Of a stretch of DNA of 64,000 nucleotides, positions 28,096 through 36,291 are shown piece after piece. Numbering within the stretch: position 1 is the stretch's first letter; every line of letters starts with the position of its first letter. The notes below the pieces were generated by a model that worked only from the letters and a program-made list of their open reading frames with translations, had not been told where the DNA came from and searched no databases. A program made the position numbers and the translations under genes. Source of the stretch: Collinsella sp. (lineage in GTDB: Bacteria > Actinomycetota > Coriobacteriia > Coriobacteriales > Coriobacteriaceae); NCBI GenBank assembly GCA_019419625.1, contig DXZO01000069.1, positions 4,444 through 68,443 on the forward strand, in the 5' to 3' direction.

Positions 28096-28243
28096 ACCGA
28101 GTCCTTTCTTGCGATTAGTCTACGGCATCTATAGTCGCAAGAAGACGAGTCGGCTACCATCGATATGGCTTACGCTTGCCTTACCGTTGTGTAAGGTAGG
28201 GGTAGCTACCCTGTCACGTGTTAATGTTGAGAGAGGACTCCTG

Positions 28244-29230
28244 TTGAAGACTGTTCATGTTGCCGCTGGGATCATTCGCAAGGAAGGATCCGACGAGCTG
28301 CTTGCCGTGCAGCGCGGCTACGGCGACATGCAGGGACTATGGGAGTTCCCAGGCGGCAAGCTCATGCGTGGCGAGACGCCCGAAGACGCCGTGCGCCGCG
28401 AGCTCATGGAAGAGCTGCAGGTAAAAGTCACCAACCTGCGCGACTTCTATACCGTTGAGTACGACTACCCCGATTTCCATCTCTCCATGGAGTGCTACTA
28501 CTGCTCGCTGGCTAAAGAGTCCGGCGAGCCCCAGAAGCACGACCGTCAGCTCGATATCCGCTGGATTCCGCGCACCTCGCTTGCCACGGTGGAATGGATG
28601 CCCGCCGACAAGGGGCTCATTGATGCCCTGATTGAGCTGAAGGAAAATCGGCTTGAGGCAAGCTCCGCTGATGACGCCGCGCCCAACACAGCCGACAAAC
28701 CCACCGCCAAACCCAAGCGCACGCCTAAGCGCCGTAGCAAAAAACGCCCCAAGCCCGGCCTGCTCGACGGCATCGATACCTCAGACCTCTCCGCCGACGA
28801 GCGCGAACTGGTGCGCCGTCGCGCCGCCATCAAAAAGTCCATGAAGGGCAACAAGCGCGCCAATACCAAGCCAGAGCTGCTCGTTCGCCAGCGCCTGCGC
28901 GCAGCGGGCCTCACCGGCTATCGCTTGGAATGGAAGGTTCCCGGCAAGCCCGACATCGCCTTTCCCGGGCGCAAGATCGCCATCTTCGTCAACGGCTGCT
29001 TTTGGCACCGCTGCCCCAAGTGCAACCCTAGCCAGCCCAAGCGCAACGTTGAGTTTTGGGAGGCAAAGTTCCGTCGCAACGTCGAGCGCGACCGCGCTGC
29101 CGTGGCAGCACTCACTCAAATGGGCTGGACACCCATAACCATCTGGGAATGCGAGCTCAAAAAAGACCGCATCGACGCCACGATGGAAAAGGTCATCGAG
29201 CAGGTGCGGGCTGCAGAGCCGCAGCGCTAA
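28244..29230 (+). CDS. NUDIX hydrolase fused to a Vsr-type DNA mismatch endonuclease
   Basis: A 328-residue protein starts at TTG 28244 after AGAGAGGA. Residues 1-130 are a NUDIX hydrolase of the MutT/CTP-pyrophosphohydrolase type (GLWEFPGGKLMRGETPEDAV then RRELMEEL, Q for G in the last box position). A basic Lys/Arg/Pro linker lies at about 150-172. Residues about 190-325 match very-short-patch repair endonuclease: NTKPELLVRQRLRAAGL, PGKPDIAFP, and IFVNGCFWHRCPKC. The usual His of the FxHGCFWH motif is Asn here. The first half would clean damaged nucleotides and the second would nick DNA at mismatches. The two functions in one chain are unusual. No cytosine methylase is nearby. Confidence 0.88.
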   Translation: MKTVHVAAGIIRKEGSDELLAVQRGYGDMQGLWEFPGGKLMRGETPEDAVRRELMEELQVKVTNLRDFYTVEYDYPDFHLSMECYYCSLAKESGEPQKHDRQLDIRWIPRTSLATVEWMPADKGLIDALIELKENRLEASSADDAAPNTADKPTAKPKRTPKRRSKKRPKPGLLDGIDTSDLSADERELVRRRAAIKKSMKGNKRANTKPELLVRQRLRAAGLTGYRLEWKVPGKPDIAFPGRKIAIFVNGCFWHRCPKCNPSQPKRNVEFWEAKFRRNVERDRAAVAALTQMGWTPITIWECELKKDRIDATMEKVIEQVRAAEPQR

Positions 29231-29483
29231 CAGCGAGCATCCACACGCTCCGCACGTCCGCGCCACATCCACGTCACAAACCTTAGAAAGTCCTTAAGCC
29301 CAAAACCTTTCAAGAGTGTTACTCGATACCTCTGAACTGCAGTTTCATCGTAACATCAAACCAGGTTAAGCCTTTCTTTAGCGCTTCTTTTCAGCAGCCG
29401 CGGCATAATACTGCCAACGCACGGGACCTAGCAGCACACCCCGTGCGCAACCTTTTGGTGGACATCGAGGAGGCCGCATAAGC
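29231..29483. other. Gene-free gap
   Basis: These 253 bp hold no gene or strong repeat. A GAGGAGG near 29467 may serve the small ORF that follows. Confidence 0.5.
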
Positions 29484-29693
29484 ATGCATTCTTCCAATGA
29501 CGCAGCACAGCGGCCATCCCTAAATCATGCAAACCTTTTCTCCTTCCCCCCGACACAGAGAAACGGCCTCCTCGACTCCCCCACCACAAAAACCAAGCGC
29601 TCAGCCGATCAGAGCCTCAACTTACGAGCATCCTTCGAAAAGCTCCAAGCATCCCTAGACAAGGCGTTCCCCGAACAGGCAAGAGCAATCTAA
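29484..29693 (+). CDS. Small hypothetical protein (69 aa)
   Basis: The ORF starts 10 bp after GAGGAGG and encodes a hydrophilic peptide with a possible amphipathic helix at the end (LRASFEKLQASLDKAFPEQA). No family is recognised. It stops 25 bp before the AraC regulator gene and could be a leader or simply chance. Confidence 0.35.
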   Translation: MHSSNDAAQRPSLNHANLFSFPPTQRNGLLDSPTTKTKRSADQSLNLRASFEKLQASLDKAFPEQARAI

Positions 29694-29718
29694 GCCCATC
29701 GCGCTTTATACTGATGCC

Positions 29719-30657
29719 ATGCGAAACATGGATCACATAGAATTGCACCGCGGAGGACGCGAGGAAGCGTTTCCCGAGACCGCCGAAGACTGGCCCTATA
29801 TTGCCGAACGCGCAGAATTCGCTCGCTATCCGGGCAATTCCGTCCCCTGGCACTGGCATTCCGAAGTTGAGCTTTTCTATATGGAGCAGGGAGCGATTGA
29901 CTATCGAACGCACGCGGCTCATGAGCACGTACGCTTTGAGGAAGGGTCCGCCGGCTTTATCAACGGCGGCGTTTTGCACAGCACGCTGCAATCACCCAAT
30001 TCGGCGCCAGCCATTCAAATGCTGCATATCTTTCAGCCGTCGATGCTCGGCGATCCCGCGGGACGTCTCCAAAAGCGCTACATCAACCCATTGCTTCAAT
30101 GTCGAGGCGTCGATGTGCTCAAATGGTCGCCCACCAATCCCGACGATATGCCCTTTATCGACTTGCTGAAGAGCTCCTTTAGCCACGACCTTCAACGGCC
30201 GCAGAACGAGATGGCGCTTCGAAATAGTTTGTCAGAGCTCTGGATTCAGATTAACGCCAAGACCGAACCGCTCTTTTCTTCCGACGGCGCCTCTTGGATG
30301 ACCAGCCGCGACGTACAGTTCAAGGCAATCCTGGACTTTATCCGCGCAAACTATGCAGCCGCTATAGATGTGCCCCAGATGGCATCTGCAGCCGGCGTAA
30401 GCGAAAGAGAGTGTTACCGCATTATCGAAACTTGTGCAGGAACGACCCCGGCGGCATATCTACGCGCATACCGCATAAACCGTGCTTGCGAACTTTTGGC
30501 ACACACCACGCGAACGGTACAGACAGTCGCGCGCCAATGCGGATTTATAACAGCAAGCCATCTTGGCCAGGTATTTAAAGAACAAATGGGGTGCACTCCT
30601 TCGAGCTATCGAGCAGCGAGGCAGAATCTCGATAGCACCAGGCAGAAATCCCGCTAG
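29719..30657 (+). CDS. AraC-family transcriptional regulator
   Basis: This 312-residue protein has an N-terminal cupin sensor domain (PWHWHSEVELFYMEQGAIDY, GFINGGVLHS) and a C-terminal double helix-turn-helix domain (about 210-305: MASAAGVSERECYRIIE, AYRINRACELL, CGFITASHLGQVFKEQMGCTPSSYR). The cupin fold suggests a sugar ligand. The target may be the HAD gene 56 bp downstream or a distant operon. Confidence 0.92.
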   Translation: MRNMDHIELHRGGREEAFPETAEDWPYIAERAEFARYPGNSVPWHWHSEVELFYMEQGAIDYRTHAAHEHVRFEEGSAGFINGGVLHSTLQSPNSAPAIQMLHIFQPSMLGDPAGRLQKRYINPLLQCRGVDVLKWSPTNPDDMPFIDLLKSSFSHDLQRPQNEMALRNSLSELWIQINAKTEPLFSSDGASWMTSRDVQFKAILDFIRANYAAAIDVPQMASAAGVSERECYRIIETCAGTTPAAYLRAYRINRACELLAHTTRTVQTVARQCGFITASHLGQVFKEQMGCTPSSYRAARQNLDSTRQKSR

Positions 30658-30713
30658 CCCTTCTTCTGTCACTGCATCAAACTTGCAGGCAAACAACGGA
30701 TAGGAGCTACTAT

Positions 30714-31337
30714 ATGAAGTACTTTGACTATATCGTGTTTGACGTTGATGGGACATTGGCAGATACAGAAGAAAGCGTGCTGTCATCGCTTGGCCAGATT
30801 ATCCAAGAAGAAACCGGCAAAACGCTCCCCCGACACGAGCTTGAATTTGCCCTCGGCATACCCGGCAAGAACGCCCTTGAGAAACTTGGGATCTACTCAC
30901 AGGCAACGCTGGATCGCTGGTGCCAAGTTGCCGCCAGCTTTAAAAGCACCATCAGCGTGTTTCCAGGTTTGCTTGAAGTCATCGCAACACTCGCCGATAG
31001 CGGCTGCAAACTTGGCATCGTCTCCTCACGTGCGCGCGACGAATACGCAAAAGAAATTGCACCCCTTGGTTTCGATAAGTATTTTGAGCACATCATCCTT
31101 GTCGAAGACACAACCGAACATAAACCCGCACCCGCACCCATGCTCGAATATCTCCGACGTGCGGGCGCGAATCCTGGCAACGTCGTCTACGTTGGCGACA
31201 CCGTCTACGACGAACAATGCGCAACTTCAGCAGGGGTCAGTTTTGCCCGAGCAGCATGGGGATCACACCAAGATATCCCAAACGCCACCTACAACCTCAA
31301 AACCCCCAACGACCTGTTAACCCTAACAACCAAGTAA
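30714..31337 (+). CDS. HAD-family phosphatase (phosphoglycolate phosphatase-like)
   Basis: This 207-residue protein has motif I FDVDGTLADT, a helical cap (about 15-85), motif II VSSRA, motif III lysine in EHKPAPAPML, and motif IV VGDTVYDEQCATSAGV. It should remove phosphate from a small sugar phosphate such as 2-phosphoglycolate or a hexose phosphate. It is cotranscribed in direction with the AraC gene and converges on the aldolase gene across palindrome D. Confidence 0.9.
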   Translation: MKYFDYIVFDVDGTLADTEESVLSSLGQIIQEETGKTLPRHELEFALGIPGKNALEKLGIYSQATLDRWCQVAASFKSTISVFPGLLEVIATLADSGCKLGIVSSRARDEYAKEIAPLGFDKYFEHIILVEDTTEHKPAPAPMLEYLRRAGANPGNVVYVGDTVYDEQCATSAGVSFARAAWGSHQDIPNATYNLKTPNDLLTLTTK

Positions 31338-31400
31338 CCCTCCCATCCCAAATTCGCAGTCCTAACGCCACAAGGACGACGACCTCGAGAAGGTCAACTT

Positions 31401-31525
31401 GGGAGGGACGAGGGCTTAGTTCCCCAATCTTTCCGCAGGGGGCAAAAAGCCTCGCCGCACGAAGTGCGCAGCGAGGCTTTTTGCATGCCCGAGGACGATT
31501 GGGGAACTAAGCCCTCATCCCTCCC
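31401..31525. repeat. Two-tier long palindrome, copy D
   Basis: Outer 28-bp arms at 31401-31428 and 31498-31525 have one G/T-type mismatch. Inside are TTTCCGCAG, an inner arm GGGGCAAAAAGCCTCG with complement, the tip CCGCACGAAGTGCGCAG and CGAGGACG. Boxes and tip equal copy C. The arms are unrelated to C but share GGGCTTAGTT with copy A. It lies between convergent genes. Confidence 0.92.
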
Positions 31526-31558
31526 CGGGATCTATATAGAGTCAGAGTACCCTTGCTG

Positions 31559-32416
31559 TTACTCTGCCTTGCCCACGGAGTTGAGGTTGGTCATGCGGAT
31601 CTTAACCAGCTCGGTGATCTCGCGCATGCCCTCCTTGGCCGGCTTCTTGGGATCGAAGCAGGCGGGGTTCTCGGCCATGTAGGCCATGAAGCCCTTGGTG
31701 TAGGCCTGACGCAGCTCGGTGGCGTAGTTAACCTTGCAGATGCCGTTCTTCACAGCCTCGGCAACCTGCTCATCGGGCACACCGGAGGTGCCGTGCAGAA
31801 CCAGCGGCACGTCGACGGCGTCGCGGATGGCCTTGACCACGGACTGCTCGATGTGCGGATCGCTCGTGTACACACCGTGGCTGGTGCCAACGCCAATAGC
31901 GAGCGAGGTGCAGCCGGTGCGCTCGACGAACTCCTTGGCCTCGGCCGGATCGGTGTAGGGGCTCTCGCCCTCAACCGCGGGACCGTCGTCCTCCTTGCCG
32001 CCAACCTTGCCGAGCTCGGCCTCGACGGGCACGCCCATGGCGCGGCCAGCATCGGCGACGGACTTGGTCAGGGCAATGTTGTCCTCGAAGGACTCGTGCG
32101 AACCGTCGATCATGACGGAGGTGTAGCCCGTGCGGAAAGCCTGCATGCAGCGGTCATAGCCATCGCCGTGATCAAGGTGCAGGGCAACAGGCACGGAAGC
32201 GCGCTCAGCGGCAGCCTTGACCATGCCGTAGAAGTAGTCCAGACCAGCGGTCTTAATCGTGCCCGGGGTGGTCTGCATGATGACGGGGGACTTGGTCTCC
32301 TCGGCAGCGGCCAGAACGGCCATAACAAACTCGAGGTTCTCGACGTTGAACGCGCCAACGGCGTAGTGGCCGGCCTGAGCGTCCTTGAGCATCTTTTCGG
32401 TGGTAACAAGTGCCAT
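31559..32416 (-). CDS. Class II fructose/tagatose-bisphosphate aldolase
   Basis: This 285-residue zinc aldolase starts at 32416 (MALVTTEKML) after GAGAGGAG; the ORF extends 47 codons upstream without support. Motifs are VALHLDHGDGYD (zinc His residues, catalytic Asp), SVMIDGSHESFEDN, VEAELGKVGGKEDD, and HGTSGVPDEQV. It resembles the GatY/KbaY-FbaA group. Since lacA, lacB and lacC are 8 kb away and no lacD is seen, it could cleave tagatose-1,6-bisphosphate as well as fructose-1,6-bisphosphate. It is divergent from a DeoR regulator. Confidence 0.9.
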   Translation of the reverse strand: MALVTTEKMLKDAQAGHYAVGAFNVENLEFVMAVLAAAEETKSPVIMQTTPGTIKTAGLDYFYGMVKAAAERASVPVALHLDHGDGYDRCMQAFRTGYTSVMIDGSHESFEDNIALTKSVADAGRAMGVPVEAELGKVGGKEDDGPAVEGESPYTDPAEAKEFVERTGCTSLAIGVGTSHGVYTSDPHIEQSVVKAIRDAVDVPLVLHGTSGVPDEQVAEAVKNGICKVNYATELRQAYTKGFMAYMAENPACFDPKKPAKEGMREITELVKIRMTNLNSVGKAE

Positions 32417-32751
32417 GAGCGTTTGCTCCTCTCCATCGCCCGCATCTGGACATCGGGCGTACGTGTCCGCAAGGCGTTTTACCTTGCATTTTGCTGGCCC
32501 CATTGTATGAAAATCGCATCTGTCGCATGTACGAGATATCGCCGGCATGCAGGCCAAAACGCTCGTTTTTAAAAAGCAAACGGAAGGGATTCAGGCTAAA
32601 TTCCCCTATCCGACATTACCGTTTTCAAGCGAATCGTCTTTCTTTTATAGAAAAGATAAGTAATCGAAAGGCGTTTACTTGCTCAAAAAGAAAATGAACG
32701 AAAATAGACTCAACACAATTCCTGCAAATTTAGGTTGAGGATGGAGCAGCT
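32417..32751. promoter_or_regulatory. Divergent aldolase / deoR intergenic region
   Basis: These 335 bp are markedly AT-rich. They include the near-palindrome CTTTTATAGAAAAG at about 32641-32656 and A-rich repeats (AAAAAGAAAATGAACGAAAA) upstream of the regulator gene. They probably hold both promoters and the DeoR site; the exact operator is not clear. Confidence 0.4.
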
Positions 32752-33555
32752 ATGGCCCACGCAACAACCCGAGCTTTCGCCGATGAGCGACGTGCCGCCA
32801 TCATGGAGATGCTTGAGCATAACGCCTCTGTGCAGGTGGCAGAAATCGCCCAGACCTTTGGCGTATCCTCCGTCACCGCCCGCGCCGACCTGGCCGCGCT
32901 GGCCGAGTCCGGCAAGCTGCGCCGCACGCATGGCGGCGCCGTGTCGCTCCACAAACGCCTAACCGTCTCCACGCAGGATCGCCGCATCAACGTCAACGTT
33001 GCCGCCAAGCAAGCCATTGCCCAAAGCGCTATCAGGCTTGTTAACGACGGCGACACGGTGCTTGTCGACTCCGGCACCACGGCACTCGAGCTCGTCCGCC
33101 TGCTCGACCAGCGCGATGGCATCACTGTCATTACGGCCGATATCACCATTGCCGATTACATTGACGAGAGCATGCCCTCGGTCGATGTCGTCATGCTGGG
33201 CGGGGCGCTGCGCAAAGGCCATCGCTATCTCTATGGCCCGCTCACCATGCAGGCACTGCAGGTGGTTCACGCCGACCTTGCCGTCATGTGCCCCGGCGCT
33301 TTTGTTCCCCGCTGCGGCTTTACGACCGACTTTCCCCAGATGGCTGAAACAAAAACGGCCATGATTGACGCCGCCCGTCAAAGCGTGGCCCTCATGGACG
33401 CCAGCAAGGTCAATGGGCGCGGTATGTACCGCTTTGCCGAGCTTGTCGATGTCAACGCCATCGTCATGGACCGCGACCCAGGCGATGCCGTCGCCACTTC
33501 AATCGCTGAGATCGACAACGACGAGCGCCCGAACCTCATCATCGCCGGCGCGTAA
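32752..33555 (+). CDS. DeoR-family sugar regulator
   Basis: This 267-residue repressor has an N-terminal helix-turn-helix (about 8-60: RRAAIMEMLEHNASVQVAEI, FGVSSVTARADLAALAESG, RTHGGAV) and a DeoRC sugar-phosphate sensor domain (GDTVLVDSGTTALELVRLL, MLGGALRKGHRYLYGP, LMDASKVNG). It faces the class II aldolase gene, as GatR or AgaR do in galactitol or N-acetylgalactosamine clusters, so it likely controls that aldolase. Confidence 0.92.
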   Translation: MAHATTRAFADERRAAIMEMLEHNASVQVAEIAQTFGVSSVTARADLAALAESGKLRRTHGGAVSLHKRLTVSTQDRRINVNVAAKQAIAQSAIRLVNDGDTVLVDSGTTALELVRLLDQRDGITVITADITIADYIDESMPSVDVVMLGGALRKGHRYLYGPLTMQALQVVHADLAVMCPGAFVPRCGFTTDFPQMAETKTAMIDAARQSVALMDASKVNGRGMYRFAELVDVNAIVMDRDPGDAVATSIAEIDNDERPNLIIAGA

Positions 33556-33556
33556 A

Positions 33557-33598
33557 TAAAAACCACCACAAAGGCGTCTGTCCCCTTTGTGGTGGTTT
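33557..33598 (+). terminator. Terminator between the deoR and flavoprotein genes
   Basis: AAACCACCACAAAGG and CCTTTGTGGTGGTTT form a perfect 15-bp stem with a 9-base loop. The flanking A and T runs let it work in both directions between convergent genes. Confidence 0.88.
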
Positions 33599-33621
33599 GA
33601 GCGTCAAGCGTGAACGTGTCG

Positions 33622-34782
33622 CTACTTGGAAAGCTCGTCGGCGAGGGCCTCGATCTGAGCACGCGAGGCGTCGTTGAGCGAACCCAGGACAGTCACCTTG
33701 TTCTGTGCCAGGGTGATGTCCTTCATACCCTCGAGCTCCTTGGTCATAACCTTGGCAGCTGCAGGCGCCCAGGAACCGGCCTCGACAAGCGCCACGGTAC
33801 GGTTCTGATAGGCATGCTCGGCGAGCGTGTGGATGAAGGTGCTCATGAACGGGAAGATCTCGCCCTGATAGGTGATGGAGGCGAGCACCAGGCGGTCGTA
33901 GCGGAACGCGTCCTCAACGGCCTCGGCCATATCGTCGCGAGCCAGGTCAAAGACGGAAACCTTCTGGCCGCGGGCCTCGAGCGCAGACGCGAGCTCCTCA
34001 ACGGCAGCCTTCAGATGGCCATACACGCTCGCGTAGGCAATCGTGATGCCCTCGTCCTCGGGCTGATAGCTCGACCAGGTGTTGTAGGTGTCGAGGTAAT
34101 AGCCCAGGTTCTCGGTTAGAACAGGACCGTGGAGCGGGCAGATGATCTGGATGTCCAGATCGGCGGCCTTCTTGAGCACGGCCTGCACAAACTTGCCGAA
34201 CTTGCCCACGATGCCAAAGTAGTAACGGCGCGCCTCGCAGGCCCACCCTTCCGGATCCTCGATGTCGTTGGCACCAAACTTGCCAAAGCCGTCGGCACTA
34301 AAGAGCACCTTGTCGGTAGCCTCGTAGGAGAAGAGTACCTCGGGCCAGTGAACGTTGGGGGCGCCGACAAAGGTCAGGCTGTGGCCGCCCAGGTCGAGCA
34401 CGTCGCCCTCTTTGACAACCATCTTGCGCTCGGGGTAATCGGTGCCAAAGTAGTTGACCATCATGCGGAACGCGCCCATGCTTGCCACAATCTGTGCCTG
34501 GGGATAGCGCTCCATAAAGGCGGCGATGCCGGCGGAGTGATCGGGCTCCATGTGATGGATGACCAGGTAGTCGGGCGTGCGGCCGTCGAGTACGGTCTCG
34601 AGGTTGCCGAGCCACTCGTCGACAAATCCGCCATCGACCGAATCGGCGACAGCGATCTTCTCGCCCAAGATAACGTAGCTGTTGTATGCCATACCGTTCT
34701 CGGACACATCGTACTGGCCCTCGAACAGGTCGATGTCATGATCGTCAACGCCAATGTAGCGGATATCCTTGGTGATCTCCAT
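33622..34782 (-). CDS. FprA-family flavodiiron protein
   Basis: This 386-residue protein starts at 34782 (MEITKDIRYIGVDDHDIDLFE) after GGAGG. The beta-lactamase-fold diiron domain has HHMEPDHSAG (H-x-E-x-D-H), and the flavodoxin domain begins at about 255 (GITIAYASVYGHLKAA). Flavodiiron proteins reduce O2 to water or NO to N2O, protecting anaerobes such as this PFL user, whose glycyl radical is oxygen-sensitive. It is monocistronic. Confidence 0.94.
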   Translation of the reverse strand: MEITKDIRYIGVDDHDIDLFEGQYDVSENGMAYNSYVILGEKIAVADSVDGGFVDEWLGNLETVLDGRTPDYLVIHHMEPDHSAGIAAFMERYPQAQIVASMGAFRMMVNYFGTDYPERKMVVKEGDVLDLGGHSLTFVGAPNVHWPEVLFSYEATDKVLFSADGFGKFGANDIEDPEGWACEARRYYFGIVGKFGKFVQAVLKKAADLDIQIICPLHGPVLTENLGYYLDTYNTWSSYQPEDEGITIAYASVYGHLKAAVEELASALEARGQKVSVFDLARDDMAEAVEDAFRYDRLVLASITYQGEIFPFMSTFIHTLAEHAYQNRTVALVEAGSWAPAAAKVMTKELEGMKDITLAQNKVTVLGSLNDASRAQIEALADELSK

Positions 34783-34911
34783 CAGGCAAAGCCTCCTAGA
34801 TAGACAAATGAACCCGTCTATCATAGCACTCGCCTTTATAGTCACGACTATCTGCCGGCATCCTTATCGATTGTTAGCGAAGCGCAACGTTGAGCCGTTG
34901 ACCTGCGAAAA

Positions 34912-35943
34912 CTATGTGCGCGGCGCTGCCGTGGTATGTCGAACGATAAGCTGGCCGGGAATGCGAATGGCGACGGTTTTGTCCGATGTCCCCACCTTGG
35001 GAACCGCATGCTCGAACACCTCGCGCCCGCGCTGATGCAGATCGAATCGAACGGTCGTGAGCTCGTTATGCGCGACAAAGTCGTCGAGCGAGTCATCGAC
35101 GCCCACCACGCTCACGTCCTCGGGCACGCGCAGGCCGCTGTCGCGCAGCGCAGCGATAGCGCCGTTTGCCATTTGGTCGTTTGCCGCGTAAATCGCCGTC
35201 ATGGTGCGGTCGTGCTCAGCCAGGTACCGAGCGGCCTCGTAGCCGCTGTTGGCAGACCAGTCGCCCTCGAGTGGTGCCTGCGGCTTAATGTGTTTACGCT
35301 CGAGTGCATCCTGCCAGCCAGCACGGCGAAACTGCTCGTCAACCGAAAAGGACGGGCCGCCGATATAACGAATCTGCTCGTGTCCCAGCTCAAACAAATG
35401 ATCCATGAGCAGCAGCGAGCAGCCGTAATGATCGGAGTCGACCGTGGTCACTCGCGGGTGCGCATACATGGTGACGATAACCGTGCCAATGCCCGGAAGC
35501 GGATCGAACGTCTCAAAATCGGGCGCCATACGGCTCATGCCGATAATGATGCCGTCCACGGGCAGCGCGGCCATGCGGCGGGTGGCTTCGGCAAGCGAAA
35601 ACTCCTCGGTCTTGGACATCTCGACCAGCGTGATAGCGCAGCCGCTCTCGCGCGCCGCGCTGGCAATGCCGTCGATCATCGTAAGGTTGCCAAACTTGGT
35701 AACGTCGTTGACGCACAGGCCGACCGAATGGTAACGACCATCGCGCAGCGAACGGCCGGCATAGCTCGGACGGAAGCCGAGCTCCTGCATAGCGGCCTGC
35801 ACGCGCTGGCGCGTCTGTTCGTTGACGTTAGGAAGGCCGTTGGCAACGCGCGAAACCGTCTGCTGCGAAACGCCAGCAGCACGGGCAACGTCGGCCATGG
35901 AAACCGGACGCGTACCCGTATCGTTGGAAGGGCGCCTTGCCAC
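34912..35943 (-). CDS. LacI-family regulator, divergent from galK
   Basis: This 343-residue repressor starts at GTG 35943 (ARRPSNDTGTRPVSMADVAR) after AAGGTGA. The helix-turn-helix is MADVARAAGVSQQTVSRVAN and the hinge RPSYAGRSLRDGRYHSVGL. The rest is a periplasmic-binding-like sensor domain. Three copies of GTTAACGTACTC in the galK-regulator gap are strong operator candidates. It shares over-all layout with the LacI proteins at 44587 and 49565 (all have the GRSL or RSL hinge). Confidence 0.92.
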   Translation of the reverse strand: MARRPSNDTGTRPVSMADVARAAGVSQQTVSRVANGLPNVNEQTRQRVQAAMQELGFRPSYAGRSLRDGRYHSVGLCVNDVTKFGNLTMIDGIASAARESGCAITLVEMSKTEEFSLAEATRRMAALPVDGIIIGMSRMAPDFETFDPLPGIGTVIVTMYAHPRVTTVDSDHYGCSLLLMDHLFELGHEQIRYIGGPSFSVDEQFRRAGWQDALERKHIKPQAPLEGDWSANSGYEAARYLAEHDRTMTAIYAANDQMANGAIAALRDSGLRVPEDVSVVGVDDSLDDFVAHNELTTVRFDLHQRGREVFEHAVPKVGTSDKTVAIRIPGQLIVRHTTAAPRT

Positions 35944-36047
35944 AAAATCACCTTCGCTCTTGCGAGATCTAAATAGCGTGAATGTCGACCCAGACGGAAA
36001 CGGGCAGAAATACACCCCGCACCGATGCCCGCTATCGTCGGACGCAT

Positions 36048-36246
36048 GTTAACGTACTCTACTTTTTCTATCAGCGGCTCTTTTGCTCCATAAGTCCATA
36101 CAGTTATACCGTTCGCGGCTGAAAACCTACCGATTACCAGATTCTCAAAAATAGATATACCTTGTGTTATGAGTACGTTAACATAGCCATTGACGTGCAG
36201 TACCGTGAACGTCTCGTTTGTGGTGCTCATATTTGTTAACGTACTC
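36048..36246. promoter_or_regulatory. Three candidate LacI operators in the galK promoter region
   Basis: GTTAACGTACTC occurs at 36048-36059 and 36235-36246 and inverted at 36171-36182 (TATGAGTACGTTAACATA). The first two lie on the regulator side and next to galK, which suggests looping and autoregulation. ACCGTGAACG at 36212-36221 matches the shared motif seen near lacF and pflB. Confidence 0.75.
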
Positions 36247-36291
36247 ATAACGGCACGGACCCATCTCTCCGGCGCCAAGGAAAGGACCCAC

